Of a DNA stretch of 28,292 nucleotides, positions 1 through 8,846 are shown in pieces. Position 1 is the stretch's first letter, and each line of letters opens with the position of its first letter. Source of the stretch: a bacterium (lineage in GTDB: Bacteria; Vulcanimicrobiota; Vulcanimicrobiia; Vulcanimicrobiales; SCRA01); NCBI GenBank assembly GCA_004298675.1, contig SCRI01000076.1, forward strand, positions 1 through 28,292, given 5' to 3'. Below the pieces are notes generated by a model. That model ran no database searches. It was given only the letters and a program-made list of their open reading frames with translations, and was not told where the DNA came from. A program made the position numbers and the translations under genes.

Positions 1-113
1 CGCGTGCCACCGGCCCTTCATGAATTGTTTCGTACGTCTCTCACCACTTCCGTAGTAAAAGACGCCCGAGAACCCACAGACTTTATGCGCTTCTGTCCTG
101 TTCAGTTTTCAAG
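1..113 (-). other. Possible rRNA operon spacer/flank running off the left edge
   Basis: Read on the minus strand, positions 114 to 99 give CCTTGAAAACTGAACA. This resembles the conserved motif found in spacers and leaders of many Firmicute and cyanobacterial rRNA operons, where it forms part of the processing stalk about 90 nt before the 23S gene. About 85 nt further on, the window edge reads GGGCCGGTGGCACGCG. That is partly like the 23S start (GGGC..CGGTGG) but departs from the nearly universal GGTGGATGCC, so the rRNA itself is not proven. The motif could also be the 3' side of a stalk in the opposite orientation. No protein-coding gene is visible here. The edge may have been set by a repeated rRNA operon in assembly; this is inference. 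Confidence 0.3.
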
Positions 114-117
114 GAGC

Positions 118-133
118 CGCCGCTTTCGCGGCG
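118..133 (-). terminator. Hairpin downstream of recN
   Basis: A perfect 6-bp stem encloses a tetraloop. On the minus strand it reads CGCCGC-GAAA-GCGGCG, so the loop is a stable GNRA type. It lies 40 bp after the recN stop. No U-rich tail follows, so it is either a weak or Rho-assisted terminator for the long operon, or a structural element of the adjacent rRNA-like leader. Confidence 0.4.
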
Positions 134-173
134 CTTGTGAGACCGGCCGAGGCCAGCCGCACAAGAGGCTACT

Positions 174-1868
174 TTACTCGCTTACTTGGGCCTTGTCAAG
201 CGCCCGAGCGGCTTCTTTCAACATTTCCCGCGCATGGCGCACGCCGGCATCCGATTCCGGCGCACCGGCAAGCATGCGCGAGATCTCCGCAACCACGTCG
301 CGGTCGCGCGCCAGACTCTCCGACTCGATCAGCGTGGCACCTTGAGCTTCACGCTTGCGCAGCACGTAGTGCTCGTTGGCATAGACGGCGATTTGGGCAA
401 GATGCGTCACGCACAGGATTTGACCGCCGGCGGCCAACCGTGCCAAGCGCAAGGCGACCTGCCGCGCGGTCTCACCGCCGATACCGGCATCGATCTCGTC
501 GAACACGAAAGCTCGCCCCGATTCCGAGGTCACCACCGCCAGCGCCAGCAGCACGCGCGAGAGCTCCCCGCCCGAGGCCGTCTTCGCCAGGGGTCGCGGC
601 GGCTCACCACGATTGCTTGAGAGCAGGAGCTCGATGCGCTCCGAACCATCCGGGCCCGGCTCACCCTGATGCACGGCGACGCGGACTTCGGCACTGCCCA
701 TGGCAAGGTCCGCGAGCTCGAAGGCCATGCGCTGCTCGAGTGCACGAGCCGCCGACTCTCGCAGGGCACTCAAGGCCCCGCACTCCTCACGCAGTTGCCG
801 CTCCGCCTCTGCTCCAGTGGCGCCCAGCATGGTCAAGCGCTCACCACGGCTCTCGTATTCCGTTAGGGTGCGCGCAAATGCGGACTCCGCCTCGAGCACA
901 CGCTCCAGCGTTCCACCGTACTTCTTCTTCACGCGATCGAGCGCGGCCAAGCGTGCGGTGATCGCGTCGAGTTCCGTGGGATCGTATTCGGTCCGCTCGA
1001 GTTCGTCGGCCACTTCGAGCGCCAAACCGGCCGCCTCGTCCTGCAGCGTACGCGCGCGTGCCGCGAGCGCGGCGAGCCGGCCGTCGAAGCGTTCGATCCC
1101 GCCCAGACTCGCGGCCGCGGTGCCCAACTCGTCGGCCGCACACGGGGTGCCCTCGCCCTCGCCCAGCGCAGCGTGAGCCGAGCGCAGCGCCTCCGCGATC
1201 CGCTCGACGTTGCTCAGGAACTCCCGCCGGCCGCGCAGCGATTCGTCCTCACCCGGCTGGGGGCGCAACTCGCGAATCTCGCCGAGCGCAAACTCCGCGT
1301 AATCCCGCTGCTGGAGCGCAGCGGCCTCGCTCGCTTCAAGTTCCGCACGCTCGCGCCTGAGGGCCGCTGCCTGCTGGTAGGCGGCACGCACGCGCTCGCG
1401 GGCGGCCAAGGCCTGGCCTCCGGCAAAGCGATCGAGCAGGTCCAACTGATAGGCCGGCTCCGTGAGCCGCTGCTGCTCGTGCTGCCCCACATACTCGATC
1501 AGCCGCTCGCCCAGCGCGCGCAGCTGCGCAACGGCCACCGGCTGCCCGTTGACGCGCGCCGACGACTTCCCCGCCGCGGCAATCTCGCGCGAGATCACCA
1601 CGCAATCTTCCTGCTCCCCGTCCACGCCGAACTCGGCCAGCAGATCGCGCACCGGCGCGGGATCGAGTTCCAAGGCAATGCGCGCACGCGCCGATCCCCG
1701 GCGCACCAAATCGGATCCGCCGCGCCCGCCCAGCACGAACGTCAACGCACCGAGCACCATCGATTTTCCGGAGCCCGTCTCACCGGTGAGACACGTGAGC
1801 CCGGCCCCCAGCGCAAACTCGGCGCGTCCGATCAGCCCGAAGTTCTCGATCGTCAGCCCGCGCAGCAT
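174..1868 (-). CDS. recN: DNA repair protein RecN
   Basis: RecN is an SMC-like ATPase that acts early in double-strand break repair by homologous recombination. The 564 residues match the usual family length. The Walker A motif GETGSGKS is at residues 29-36. An ABC signature TASGGELSRV lies near 430-440, and Walker B (FVFDEIDAGIGG) near 455-465. The long middle part is rich in Glu, Arg and Ala, as expected for the coiled-coil arms. The ATG overlaps the nadK stop by one base (TGATG), so translation is probably coupled. It is the last gene of the long minus-strand operon, as recN often is after nadK or argR in Terrabacteria. No LexA-type box lies directly before it, so any SOS control would have to act further upstream. 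Confidence 0.96.
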   Translation of the reverse strand: MLRGLTIENFGLIGRAEFALGAGLTCLTGETGSGKSMVLGALTFVLGGRGGSDLVRRGSARARIALELDPAPVRDLLAEFGVDGEQEDCVVISREIAAAGKSSARVNGQPVAVAQLRALGERLIEYVGQHEQQRLTEPAYQLDLLDRFAGGQALAARERVRAAYQQAAALRRERAELEASEAAALQQRDYAEFALGEIRELRPQPGEDESLRGRREFLSNVERIAEALRSAHAALGEGEGTPCAADELGTAAASLGGIERFDGRLAALAARARTLQDEAAGLALEVADELERTEYDPTELDAITARLAALDRVKKKYGGTLERVLEAESAFARTLTEYESRGERLTMLGATGAEAERQLREECGALSALRESAARALEQRMAFELADLAMGSAEVRVAVHQGEPGPDGSERIELLLSSNRGEPPRPLAKTASGGELSRVLLALAVVTSESGRAFVFDEIDAGIGGETARQVALRLARLAAGGQILCVTHLAQIAVYANEHYVLRKREAQGATLIESESLARDRDVVAEISRMLAGAPESDAGVRHAREMLKEAARALDKAQVSE

Positions 1869-2749
1869 CAGCGGCGCCCCTCCTCCTTGATCGAGTGGCC
1901 CCAGTGCAGTTTCTGTTCGATGAGGCTGAAGAAGCGGACGGGCTTGACGCGGACGAAGCGCACCGGCCTGGGGCTACGCGCTACCTCGACGGTATCCCCC
2001 GGCGAGAGGTCGCGGGTGAAGCTGCCGTCGGTCTCCAAATTCGTATGCACGAGCGTCGAATCGACCCGGATGCGCACGCGCTCGCCGCCGTTGACCACGA
2101 GCGGGCGCGAAAAGAGCGTATGCGGCAGGAGCGGAACGATGCAGAACGCGTCGACTCCCGGTGCGATGATCGGTCCTCCGGCTGAGAGCGAGTACGCGGT
2201 GGAGCCGGTTGGGCTGGCTACGATGACGCCGTCGGCTGGGATGTCGACGACTTTCTCGCCGGAGAGCCAGAGACCGAAGGGGACCAGCCGCGAGGATGCC
2301 CCCTTGCGAACGACGACTTCGTTGAGCGCGAACTGCGGCTCGTAGCCGTTAACCCGTGCCTCTAGCGCGATGCGCGATTCGCAGTCGAAGGCATCGTGCA
2401 GCAGTTCCGGGAGATGAGCCAACAGCTCTTGCGAGCCCTCGAGCTCGGTGAGAAAGCCGAGACGGCCCGTGTTGACGCCCAGGATCGGCACGTCGTGGGC
2501 GACGGCTAGGCGCGCCGTGCGCAGGAGCGTGCCGTCGCCGCCGATCGAAATCAGCATCGCTGCTTCGTCGAGAGCCCCGGTGGGTACGTCGAGGTCGAGC
2601 TGCGCACGCTGAACCTCCGGGAGCGCGACCACGAACCCGTGCTCGTGAATCAAGCGCGCTGCGTCGCGCGCGGTCTCCCGTGCATGCGGCCGATGCAGAT
2701 CCACGTAGAGTCCGACGGTCTTCGTCGCGACCACACAACGATCGATCAC
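1868..2749 (-). CDS. nadK: NAD kinase (ATP/polyphosphate-dependent)
   Basis: NAD kinase phosphorylates NAD to NADP in the cytoplasm. The 293 residues carry the family's hallmark GGDGT motif (residues about 70-74), the LGVNTGRLGFLT segment, the FALNEVVV stretch with the conserved Asn-Glu, and the glycine-rich TGSTAYSLSAGGP motif. The start is GTG within the tlyA stop (GTGA, 4-bp overlap). It is preceded by a strong GGGAGGTGA ribosome-binding site, which decides the start. It sits between tlyA and recN, a common order in Gram-positive and related bacteria. Nothing in the sequence looks truncated or unusual. Confidence 0.96.
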   Translation of the reverse strand: MIDRCVVATKTVGLYVDLHRPHARETARDAARLIHEHGFVVALPEVQRAQLDLDVPTGALDEAAMLISIGGDGTLLRTARLAVAHDVPILGVNTGRLGFLTELEGSQELLAHLPELLHDAFDCESRIALEARVNGYEPQFALNEVVVRKGASSRLVPFGLWLSGEKVVDIPADGVIVASPTGSTAYSLSAGGPIIAPGVDAFCIVPLLPHTLFSRPLVVNGGERVRIRVDSTLVHTNLETDGSFTRDLSPGDTVEVARSPRPVRFVRVKPVRFFSLIEQKLHWGHSIKEEGRR

Positions 2750-3552
2750 GACTCACCTCCCGGCAGAGCATGCGCGCGCTTCACGACGATTGCGATCTCC
2801 TCGTCACGAGGGCCCTCGCCGCGCTCGGACGCGAAGAGCCCTAAGAATTCGACGTTCCCCGCGGGGCCCCGCAGTGGCGAGGCATCGAGCGCCCGCAGGC
2901 GCAAGCCCCGTGCCGCCGCCCCATCCCGTACCTCGTGCAGGATGGCGTCGTGCACCTCGGGATCTCGCACCACGCCTCCAGAACCCACGCGCCTTGGGCC
3001 CGCCTCGAACTGCGGTTTGATCAGTGCCACGATCTCACCGCCAGGGCGCAGCACGGCACGCGCGCGCTCCAGCAGCAGCAGCAACGAGATAAAGGACGCA
3101 TCGATCGTGATGACGTCGAACGGTTCGGAGAAAAATGCCGGCTCGACGGTCCGGAAATTCGTGCGCTCCACCACCTGCACGCGCGGATCATTACGCAGGG
3201 ACCAAGCCAACTGGCCGTAGCCGACGTCCAACGCAGTCACGTGCTCCGCGCCGGCCTGCAACAACGCATCGGTGAATCCGCCTGTCGACGCACCTACGTC
3301 GAGGCAACGCTTGCCGTGGACGTCGAGCTCGAAGACGCGCAGCGCGTGCGCGAGTTTCTCGCCGCCACGGCTCACGAACCGGGGCCCCTCGCTCACGTCG
3401 ATCTTCGCGCCGCGGTCGGCGAGCGCTCCGGGTTTGGTCGACCGGCGGCCGTCAACGCTCACCCGCCCAGCGATGATGAGGCCGCGCGCACGCGCCCGCG
3501 TCACGCCTATGCGCTCGGCGACGGCGGCGTCGAGGCGCACGCGCTCCTTCAT
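2746..3552 (-). CDS. tlyA: TlyA-type rRNA 2'-O-methyltransferase
   Basis: TlyA-family proteins have an S4 RNA-binding domain followed by an FtsJ/RrmJ-like methyltransferase fold. Characterised members 2'-O-methylate 16S and/or 23S rRNA; others were named haemolysin A for historical reasons. Here the S4 domain covers residues 1-65 (RARARGLIIAGRVSVDG). The SAM-binding motif CLDVGASTGGFTDALLQAGA lies at about 83-102, and the later motif DVITIDASFISL is present. The 268-residue length is typical. The ATG overlaps the xseB stop (ATGA). The exact methylation site cannot be told from sequence alone. Confidence 0.93.
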   Translation of the reverse strand: MKERVRLDAAVAERIGVTRARARGLIIAGRVSVDGRRSTKPGALADRGAKIDVSEGPRFVSRGGEKLAHALRVFELDVHGKRCLDVGASTGGFTDALLQAGAEHVTALDVGYGQLAWSLRNDPRVQVVERTNFRTVEPAFFSEPFDVITIDASFISLLLLLERARAVLRPGGEIVALIKPQFEAGPRRVGSGGVVRDPEVHDAILHEVRDGAAARGLRLRALDASPLRGPAGNVEFLGLFASERGEGPRDEEIAIVVKRAHALPGGES

Positions 3553-3776
3553 TGCTCCGCGGGGGACCCCTGCGCGGACTCCTCCGCCAGCGCCTCCGCA
3601 ATCTGGGTTTGCGCCCGCTCGAGCATGGCCTTGCAGCGCTTGCTCAGCGCCATACCCTCCTTGAACAGCGCCAATGCCTCGTCCAGCGAGGTTTCTTCGC
3701 TTTCGAGCCGTTCGACGATTCTCTCCAGACGCTCGATATCGCCTTCGAAGGTGGGCTCTTGCGAGGACTCAGCCAT
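3549..3776 (-). CDS. xseB: Exodeoxyribonuclease VII small subunit
   Basis: XseB is the small helical subunit of exonuclease VII, which degrades single-stranded DNA and pairs with XseA, encoded just upstream. The 75-residue product has the typical FEGDIERLERIVERLES...SLDEALALFKEGMAL pattern and an acidic tail. The chosen ATG (complement of 3774-3776) has GGAGG five bases upstream, on the complement of 3782-3786. An in-frame extension to 3818 lies wholly inside xseA and is not convincing. The start overlaps the end of xseA by 8 bp, and the stop overlaps the tlyA start by 4 bp. Confidence 0.94.
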   Translation of the reverse strand: MAESSQEPTFEGDIERLERIVERLESEETSLDEALALFKEGMALSKRCKAMLERAQTQIAEALAEESAQGSPAEQ

Positions 3777-5046
3777 GGTCGCCTCCTTCGACGCGCGCTG
3801 CAAGCGTCCCGCGCGCAAGACGCGCCTCGATCAGCGCGCCCAGCCGCACCTCCGCCGCCTCGCGCACGACGCGCCCGGCGTGCGTGACGATGGCGTAGCC
3901 GCGCTGCAGGATGGCCTCTGGATCGAGTACGGCAAGCTTTGCCGCCAGCACGTTCAAGCGTTGCGCGCGGCGCGCGACGACGCGCACCCCGAGGTCCGAC
4001 AGGTGACGTTTGGTCACCAACAGGCGTCCATGCGCCGCGGCCAAGCCTGCGCGCGGGCTACGGCGCGCCAACCGCATCTCGGCGGCCGCCAGCAACTCGC
4101 GTCGCTCGGCGAGCGCACCGCGCGTCCGCGTGACGAGGTCCGCGAGCGCGTAGTCCAGGCGCTGGCGGCGTTCGTCGATGATGGCATTGCGCTGCCGCAC
4201 GAGGCGGCCGCGCAGTTGCTCCACGCGCCCCAGCAGCTCTTTGCGCGCCGGAGCGATGGCGCGCGCCGCCGCGGTGGGCGTCGGCTCGCGCAAATCGGCC
4301 GCGAAATCGGCGAGCGTGACGTCGCTCTCATGGCCAATGCCCGTCACTACCGGCACGCGCGTTTGCGTGATCGCCCGTACCACCGGCTCCTCGTTGAACG
4401 CGAAGAGGTCTTCGAAGCTGCCGCCGCCGCGGATCAGCGCGATGGCGTCGACCTCGAGAGCCGAAGCGCGCTCCAGCGCCGCGGCGATCCCGGCCGCGGC
4501 CTCGCGCCCCTGTACCGGCGTCTCGACCAGGAGCAACGAGACGTACGGAGCGTGGGCCGCCATCGTTCGCAAGAAATCTTGATAGGCCGCGGCCGCGGGC
4601 GACGTGACGACCGCGATGCGTCGTGGATAACGCGGCAACGCGCGCTTACGCTCGAGCGCGAAGAGGCCTTCGCGCTGTAGACGCTCGCGCAGCTCCTCGT
4701 AACGCGCGTGGAGATCACCCTGCCCGACGGTCCGTATCCGGTCGACGATGAGCTGGTAGCTACTTCTCCGAGGATACGTCGAGAGCCGCCCGTCCGCGTC
4801 GACCTGTGCGCCGTTGGCGAACTCAGGCGGCAGCACCACGCCGTTCGACCCCCACATCACGCAGTTGAGCAACGCCTGATCGTCCTTTAAGTCGAAGTAG
4901 GCGTTGCCGTTGGCGTGGATGCCGCGGAAGTTCGAGATCTCGCCGCGCACGGTCACCCGGCGCAGCCGCTCGTCGCCCTCGATCAGCGTGCGTACGTAGC
5001 GCGCGACGTCCCCCACCAACAACACCGGCGGCCCGGCAGCGTTCAT
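3769..5046 (-). CDS. xseA: Exodeoxyribonuclease VII large subunit
   Basis: XseA is the catalytic subunit of exonuclease VII. The N-terminal OB-fold nucleic-acid-binding domain is at about residues 8-105 (VRGEISNFRGIHANGNAYFDLKD). The catalytic domain follows, with the conserved IAVVTSPAAAAYQDFLRT, IRGGGSFEDLFAFNEE and GIGHESDVTLADFAADLREPTPTAAA segments. A long helical region comes next, and the C-terminal LDPEAILQRGYAIV signature is present. The 425 residues are normal for the family. The ATG overlaps the stop of the penicillin-binding protein gene (ATGA), and the 3' end overlaps xseB, as usual for this pair. Confidence 0.96.
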   Translation of the reverse strand: MNAAGPPVLLVGDVARYVRTLIEGDERLRRVTVRGEISNFRGIHANGNAYFDLKDDQALLNCVMWGSNGVVLPPEFANGAQVDADGRLSTYPRRSSYQLIVDRIRTVGQGDLHARYEELRERLQREGLFALERKRALPRYPRRIAVVTSPAAAAYQDFLRTMAAHAPYVSLLLVETPVQGREAAAGIAAALERASALEVDAIALIRGGGSFEDLFAFNEEPVVRAITQTRVPVVTGIGHESDVTLADFAADLREPTPTAAARAIAPARKELLGRVEQLRGRLVRQRNAIIDERRQRLDYALADLVTRTRGALAERRELLAAAEMRLARRSPRAGLAAAHGRLLVTKRHLSDLGVRVVARRAQRLNVLAAKLAVLDPEAILQRGYAIVTHAGRVVREAAEVRLGALIEARLARGTLAARVEGGDHG

Positions 5047-7046
5047 GGCGTCACCTCCGCGGACGGCTCTGGGGTAGCGGGCTCGGGAGTAGGCTCCGAG
5101 GCGTCCACCGGAACCCGCCCGTAACAGTACCCCAACGGCTCCGTTCCATTGAGGAAGTACTCCAGGTAGCCCGGCTCACCCGGCAACGCGCGCCGATGGT
5201 CGGCGTTGCAGATGCGCAAAGCCTGCACCTCACCGGTGGGAAAGGTGAAGTCGTGCTTGGGAGACTTGGCCAGCGCCGCCTTCATAAAGCGGGCCCAGAT
5301 GCGAGCAGGCACGTCGCCGCCGTAGGACTCGTGCATCGGCGTATTGTTATCATTGCCGAGCCATACTGCGGCGACCAAGTCCGGCGTAAAGCCCACGAAC
5401 CAGGCGTCACGGAAATCGCTCGTCGTCCCCGTCTTACCGGCTGCCGGGCGCCCGATCCCGGCATTGGGGTAACCCGTGCCGTGCTTGATCACGTCTTCGA
5501 GCATCGTCGTGACCACGTAGGCCGTGCCCGCGCTGACGACTTCGCGCTGTTGAGGATAGCGGTTGTCGTATAGATCTGAGCCCAGCGAGTCTTTGACTTC
5601 TTTAATGGCGTAAGGCGTGATCGCTACCCCTTGGTTGGCGATCGTGGCATAGCCCGCGGCCTGTTCGAGCGGGCTCACCACCGACGTTCCCAGCGCGAGC
5701 GACAGATCCTGACCCAGCGGCGACTCGATGCCCATGCGATGGGCGTACTCGATCACACGATCGACGCCCACCCGCTGCAGCAGCTTCACCGCAACGACGT
5801 TGCGTGACTGCGCCAGCGCGTAGCGCAGCGTCATCCCCCCCCAGAAGCGATGGTCGTCGTTGTTCGGACACCAGTTCCCACCGTCGCCCGCCGGAAAGCA
5901 GATCCGCGAGTCGTCGATGATCGTCGTCGGCGGCAGCCCCAGATCGATCGCCGCCGTGTACACGTAGAGCTTGAACGACGAGCCCGGTTGACGGCGCGCC
6001 TGCCAGGCGCGGTTGAACTGATTGCGAAGGTTGAACCCGGTGCCGCCGACCAGCGCAAGAATCTCACCGGTACTGGGGCGGATCGCGACCAGCGCGCCCT
6101 CATCGGCGCCGATGCTCTCGCGCGCCGCCTGCCCAACGCCCCATTGCACGTCGGTCAGCGCCTCGCGCTGTAGGGCGGGATCGAGCGTGGTGTCGACCTG
6201 CAGCCCACCGTCGTACGTCGCGGTCCGGCCGAAGAGATCCTCGAGCCGGTGCACCGCATAGGTCGTGAAATAGGGAGCCTTCCAGCCCAAGATACCGGCC
6301 GGGCGTTCCCCCGCCAGATTCAGCGGCGCCGAGCGCCAGTACGCCGCTTGCGCCCGCGTGATGTAGCCATCGGCGGCCATCCGCTGCAGTACGTGGGCCT
6401 GGCGCTGGCGCGCGGCCTTCGCATTGACGTAGGGCGAATAGTCCGACGGCGCGGCGTTGATGCCGGCCAGCAGCGCCGCCTGCCCGACGCTGAGATTCCA
6501 AACATCCGTGCCGAAATAGGTGTGCGCCGCCGCCTGCACGCCGTACGCACCCGAACCGAGATAGATGAGATTGAGATAGCGCTCGAGGATCTCGCTCTTC
6601 GTGTAGAAGCGCTCGATTTGGATGGCCAGCATGGCCTCTTCCACTTTCCGTGCGAGCGTCTTCTGGTCGTTGAGGAACAACAGGCGCGCCAACTGCTGGG
6701 TGATCGTGGATGCGCCTTGTACCGCCGCATCGTGATGGTAGTCGGCAAGCGCGGCGCGTACGATACCGCGTACGTCGATGCCGTGATGACGGTAGAAGTC
6801 GCGATCTTCCGTGGCGATGAAGGCGTCGCGTACGACGGCGGGAATGCGATCGATCGAAACCCAGACGCGATCCTTCTGATAGACATTGGCCAGCAGGGTC
6901 CCATCACGCGCGTAGATCTGCGTCGCACGCTGCGGCTGATACTCCGCCATCCGCGTGATATCGGGAAGCCGGCGTGAATACGCGGCCACCATGCCGGCGG
7001 CGAGACCGCCCAGCACGAGCAGCAGCACGAGCAGGCCTCGCAGCAC
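5043..7046 (-). CDS. mrcA: Class A penicillin-binding protein (PBP1A-type)
   Basis: This bifunctional enzyme polymerises and cross-links peptidoglycan outside the cytoplasmic membrane. Counting from the chosen start, a signal anchor covers residues 2-24. The glycosyltransferase domain has EDRDFYRHHG (catalytic Glu about 80) and GASTITQQLAR (about 111-121). The transpeptidase has SSFK (Ser about 356), SRN (about 414) and KTGTT (about 538). A Pro/Glu-rich tail ends the protein. The start is uncertain. GTG at 7046 has GGAG four bases upstream and lies 16 bp after nusB. A TTG at 7082 would overlap nusB by 20 bp. An ATG at 7157 would overlap it by 95 bp and is unlikely. The stop overlaps the xseA start by 4 bp. 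A wall synthase between nusB and xseA is not part of the Bacillus order. Confidence 0.92.
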   Translation of the reverse strand: MLRGLLVLLLVLGGLAAGMVAAYSRRLPDITRMAEYQPQRATQIYARDGTLLANVYQKDRVWVSIDRIPAVVRDAFIATEDRDFYRHHGIDVRGIVRAALADYHHDAAVQGASTITQQLARLLFLNDQKTLARKVEEAMLAIQIERFYTKSEILERYLNLIYLGSGAYGVQAAAHTYFGTDVWNLSVGQAALLAGINAAPSDYSPYVNAKAARQRQAHVLQRMAADGYITRAQAAYWRSAPLNLAGERPAGILGWKAPYFTTYAVHRLEDLFGRTATYDGGLQVDTTLDPALQREALTDVQWGVGQAARESIGADEGALVAIRPSTGEILALVGGTGFNLRNQFNRAWQARRQPGSSFKLYVYTAAIDLGLPPTTIIDDSRICFPAGDGGNWCPNNDDHRFWGGMTLRYALAQSRNVVAVKLLQRVGVDRVIEYAHRMGIESPLGQDLSLALGTSVVSPLEQAAGYATIANQGVAITPYAIKEVKDSLGSDLYDNRYPQQREVVSAGTAYVVTTMLEDVIKHGTGYPNAGIGRPAAGKTGTTSDFRDAWFVGFTPDLVAAVWLGNDNNTPMHESYGGDVPARIWARFMKAALAKSPKHDFTFPTGEVQALRICNADHRRALPGEPGYLEYFLNGTEPLGYCYGRVPVDASEPTPEPATPEPSAEVTP

Positions 7047-7062
7047 GAGGCTCCAGCCGCGA

Positions 7063-7482
7063 TTACGTGCGGGCTTGGCCAACGCGTGAAAGGACCCCGT
7101 TGACGAAGCGGCCGGAGTCCGCCGTGGAGTACTTTTTCGCCAGCTCCACGGCCTCATTGATCGCCACGGCGCGCGGCGTCTGACCGTCGATCAACTCGTA
7201 GACCGCCATGCGCAGGATGAGGCGGTCGATCGTCGGCAGACGTTCGATCGTCCAGTCCTTCAAGAGCGGCGCGATCGTCTCGTCGCTGCGCGCAACGTGC
7301 TCGAGCGTCCCGAGCACCAACTGTTTCACGAACGGTTCCTGGCCGCGCGCGTTTGGCGTCTCGAACGCCTCCGTCAGCGCCTCTCCGGGATCGCGCCGCC
7401 CGACGTCGATCGCGAAGAGTGCTTGCAGCGCCGCTTCTCGTGCCTCCCGCCGCCCCGCCATGCCCAGCGCCCCGGCCCTCAA
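7063..7482 (-). CDS. nusB: Transcription antitermination factor NusB
   Basis: NusB binds boxA RNA together with NusE/S10 and supports antitermination of rRNA operons. The all-helical 139-residue product has the typical start MAGRREAREAALQALFA and the conserved later segments IERLPTIDRLILRMAVYEL and AVAINEAVELAKKYST, followed by GRFVNGVL. I chose the TTG inside the accC stop (TTGA overlap) because neighbouring genes use the same arrangement. An ATG at 7461, giving 132 residues, starts closer to the usual family N-terminus and is also possible. The accC-nusB order is conserved in many Terrabacteria. Confidence 0.95.
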   Translation of the reverse strand: MRAGALGMAGRREAREAALQALFAIDVGRRDPGEALTEAFETPNARGQEPFVKQLVLGTLEHVARSDETIAPLLKDWTIERLPTIDRLILRMAVYELIDGQTPRAVAINEAVELAKKYSTADSGRFVNGVLSRVGQART

Positions 7483-8846
7483 CGGGCTGCGGCCGCCTCC
7501 ACGCGCGCATCCCGCACGAGGAAGCGTGGCAGATATCCGATATCGACGCCACCGGCGAGATACTCCGGATCGGTGAGCACGTCGATGCAGAACGGGACCG
7601 TGGTCCGCACGCCCTCGATCACGGTCTCACGCAGCGCGCGCACCATCCGCGAGATCGCCTCCTGGCGATCGGCACCGTGGGCGACGATCTTCGCCAGCAT
7701 CGAGTCATAATAGGGCGGAACCACCGAGCCTTCGTACAAGTGCGTGTCCACGCGGATGCCGGGACCACCCGGGAGCTGTACGGTCTCGAGCGTGCCTGCG
7801 GCCGGGGCGAAATTGCTCGCCGGGTCTTCGGCGTTGACGCGCACTTCGATGGCATGTCCCTGCGCGTGCAGATCGTCCTGCGTGCGCGAGAGCGCCTCGC
7901 CGCGCGCGACGCGCAACTGCTCGGTCACCAAGTCGATGGAGAAGATCTCCTCGGTCACCGGATGCTCCACTTGGATGCGCGTGTTCATCTCCATGAAGTA
8001 AAAGCGCTCGCCGTCGCCGAGAAACTCGAGCGTTCCCGCGTTGACGTAGCCCACCGCCTTGACCGCTTCCCGCGCGACGCCGTAGAGCGAGGAGCGAAAC
8101 GCTGCGCTCAAGCGCGGCCCGGGAGCCTCCTCGATGAGCTTCTGGTGCGAAGGCTTTTGGATCGAACAGTCGCGCTCGCCGAGGATGAGGATGCCGCCGT
8201 GCGTGTCGGCCAGAACTTGCACCTCGATGTGGCGTGGATTGGAGATCAGTTTCTCCAGATACACGCGTCCATCGCCGAACGCCGCTTGAGCCTCGTTGCT
8301 GGCGGAGTTGAGGGCCTGCTCCAGCTCCTCCGGCGCATGCACGGCCCGCATGCCTTTACCGCCTCCGCCGGCCGTCGCTTTGATGAGGACGGGGTAGCCG
8401 GCTTCCGCCGCGAACGCGCGCGCCTGCTCCAGATTCTCGACGATGTCCGTTCCCGGCGTCACCGGTACGCCGGCTTCGACCATGATGCGCTTGGCCGTGG
8501 CCTTATCGCCCATGGCGCGAATGGCGTCGGGCGAGGGTCCGATGAAGGTGATGCCGTGATCCCGGCAGATCTCCGCGAAGCGCGCGTTCTCCGCCAGGAA
8601 ACCGTAGCCGGGATGGATCGCGTCGGCACCCGAGATCAAAGCCGCGGAGATGATGTTGGGGATGTTGAGATACGAGCGCGCCGAGGGCGCGGGGCCGACG
8701 CAGAAGGCTTCGTCGGCGCGCTTGACGTGCAGCGAATCACGGTCGGCCTCGCTGAATACGGCCACGGTGGGGATGCCGAGATCGTGACACGCACGATTCA
8801 CGCGTAACGCGATCTCGCCGCGGTTGGCGATGAGAACCTTCTTCAA
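7479..8846 (-). CDS. accC: Biotin carboxylase subunit of acetyl-CoA carboxylase
   Basis: AccC uses ATP and bicarbonate to carboxylate biotin carried on a biotin carboxyl carrier protein, the first half-reaction of malonyl-CoA synthesis. The 455 residues start with KKVLIANRGEIALRV. They contain the glycine-rich ATP loop KATAGGGGKGMR, the active-site segment FYFMEMNTRIQVEHPVTE, and the HQKLIEEAP motif. That motif is preceded by Lys-Pro-Ser, where E. coli has Arg-Arg, so there is one extra residue. The TTG start overlaps the stop of the AccB-like gene (TTGA) and has GAGG upstream. The protein looks fully active, but its adjacent carrier protein lacks the biotin-accepting lysine. Confidence 0.96.
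   Translation of the reverse strand: MKKVLIANRGEIALRVNRACHDLGIPTVAVFSEADRDSLHVKRADEAFCVGPAPSARSYLNIPNIISAALISGADAIHPGYGFLAENARFAEICRDHGITFIGPSPDAIRAMGDKATAKRIMVEAGVPVTPGTDIVENLEQARAFAAEAGYPVLIKATAGGGGKGMRAVHAPEELEQALNSASNEAQAAFGDGRVYLEKLISNPRHIEVQVLADTHGGILILGERDCSIQKPSHQKLIEEAPGPRLSAAFRSSLYGVAREAVKAVGYVNAGTLEFLGDGERFYFMEMNTRIQVEHPVTEEIFSIDLVTEQLRVARGEALSRTQDDLHAQGHAIEVRVNAEDPASNFAPAAGTLETVQLPGGPGIRVDTHLYEGSVVPPYYDSMLAKIVAHGADRQEAISRMVRALRETVIEGVRTTVPFCIDVLTDPEYLAGGVDIGYLPRFLVRDARVEAAAAR

Noticed and set aside
1173-2345. Plus-strand open frame of 390 codons
   Set aside because: Antisense to recN and nadK and without domain features.
2935-4680. Long plus-strand open frame of 581 codons
   Set aside because: It runs antisense through tlyA, xseB and xseA, all clearly recognised. 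GC-rich codon use leaves such antisense frames open. The product is full of Arg, Ala and His and has no family pattern.
7353-8807. Plus-strand open frame of 484 codons
   Set aside because: It is a mirror of accC and nusB in the antisense direction, with no ribosome-binding site and no recognisable domain.
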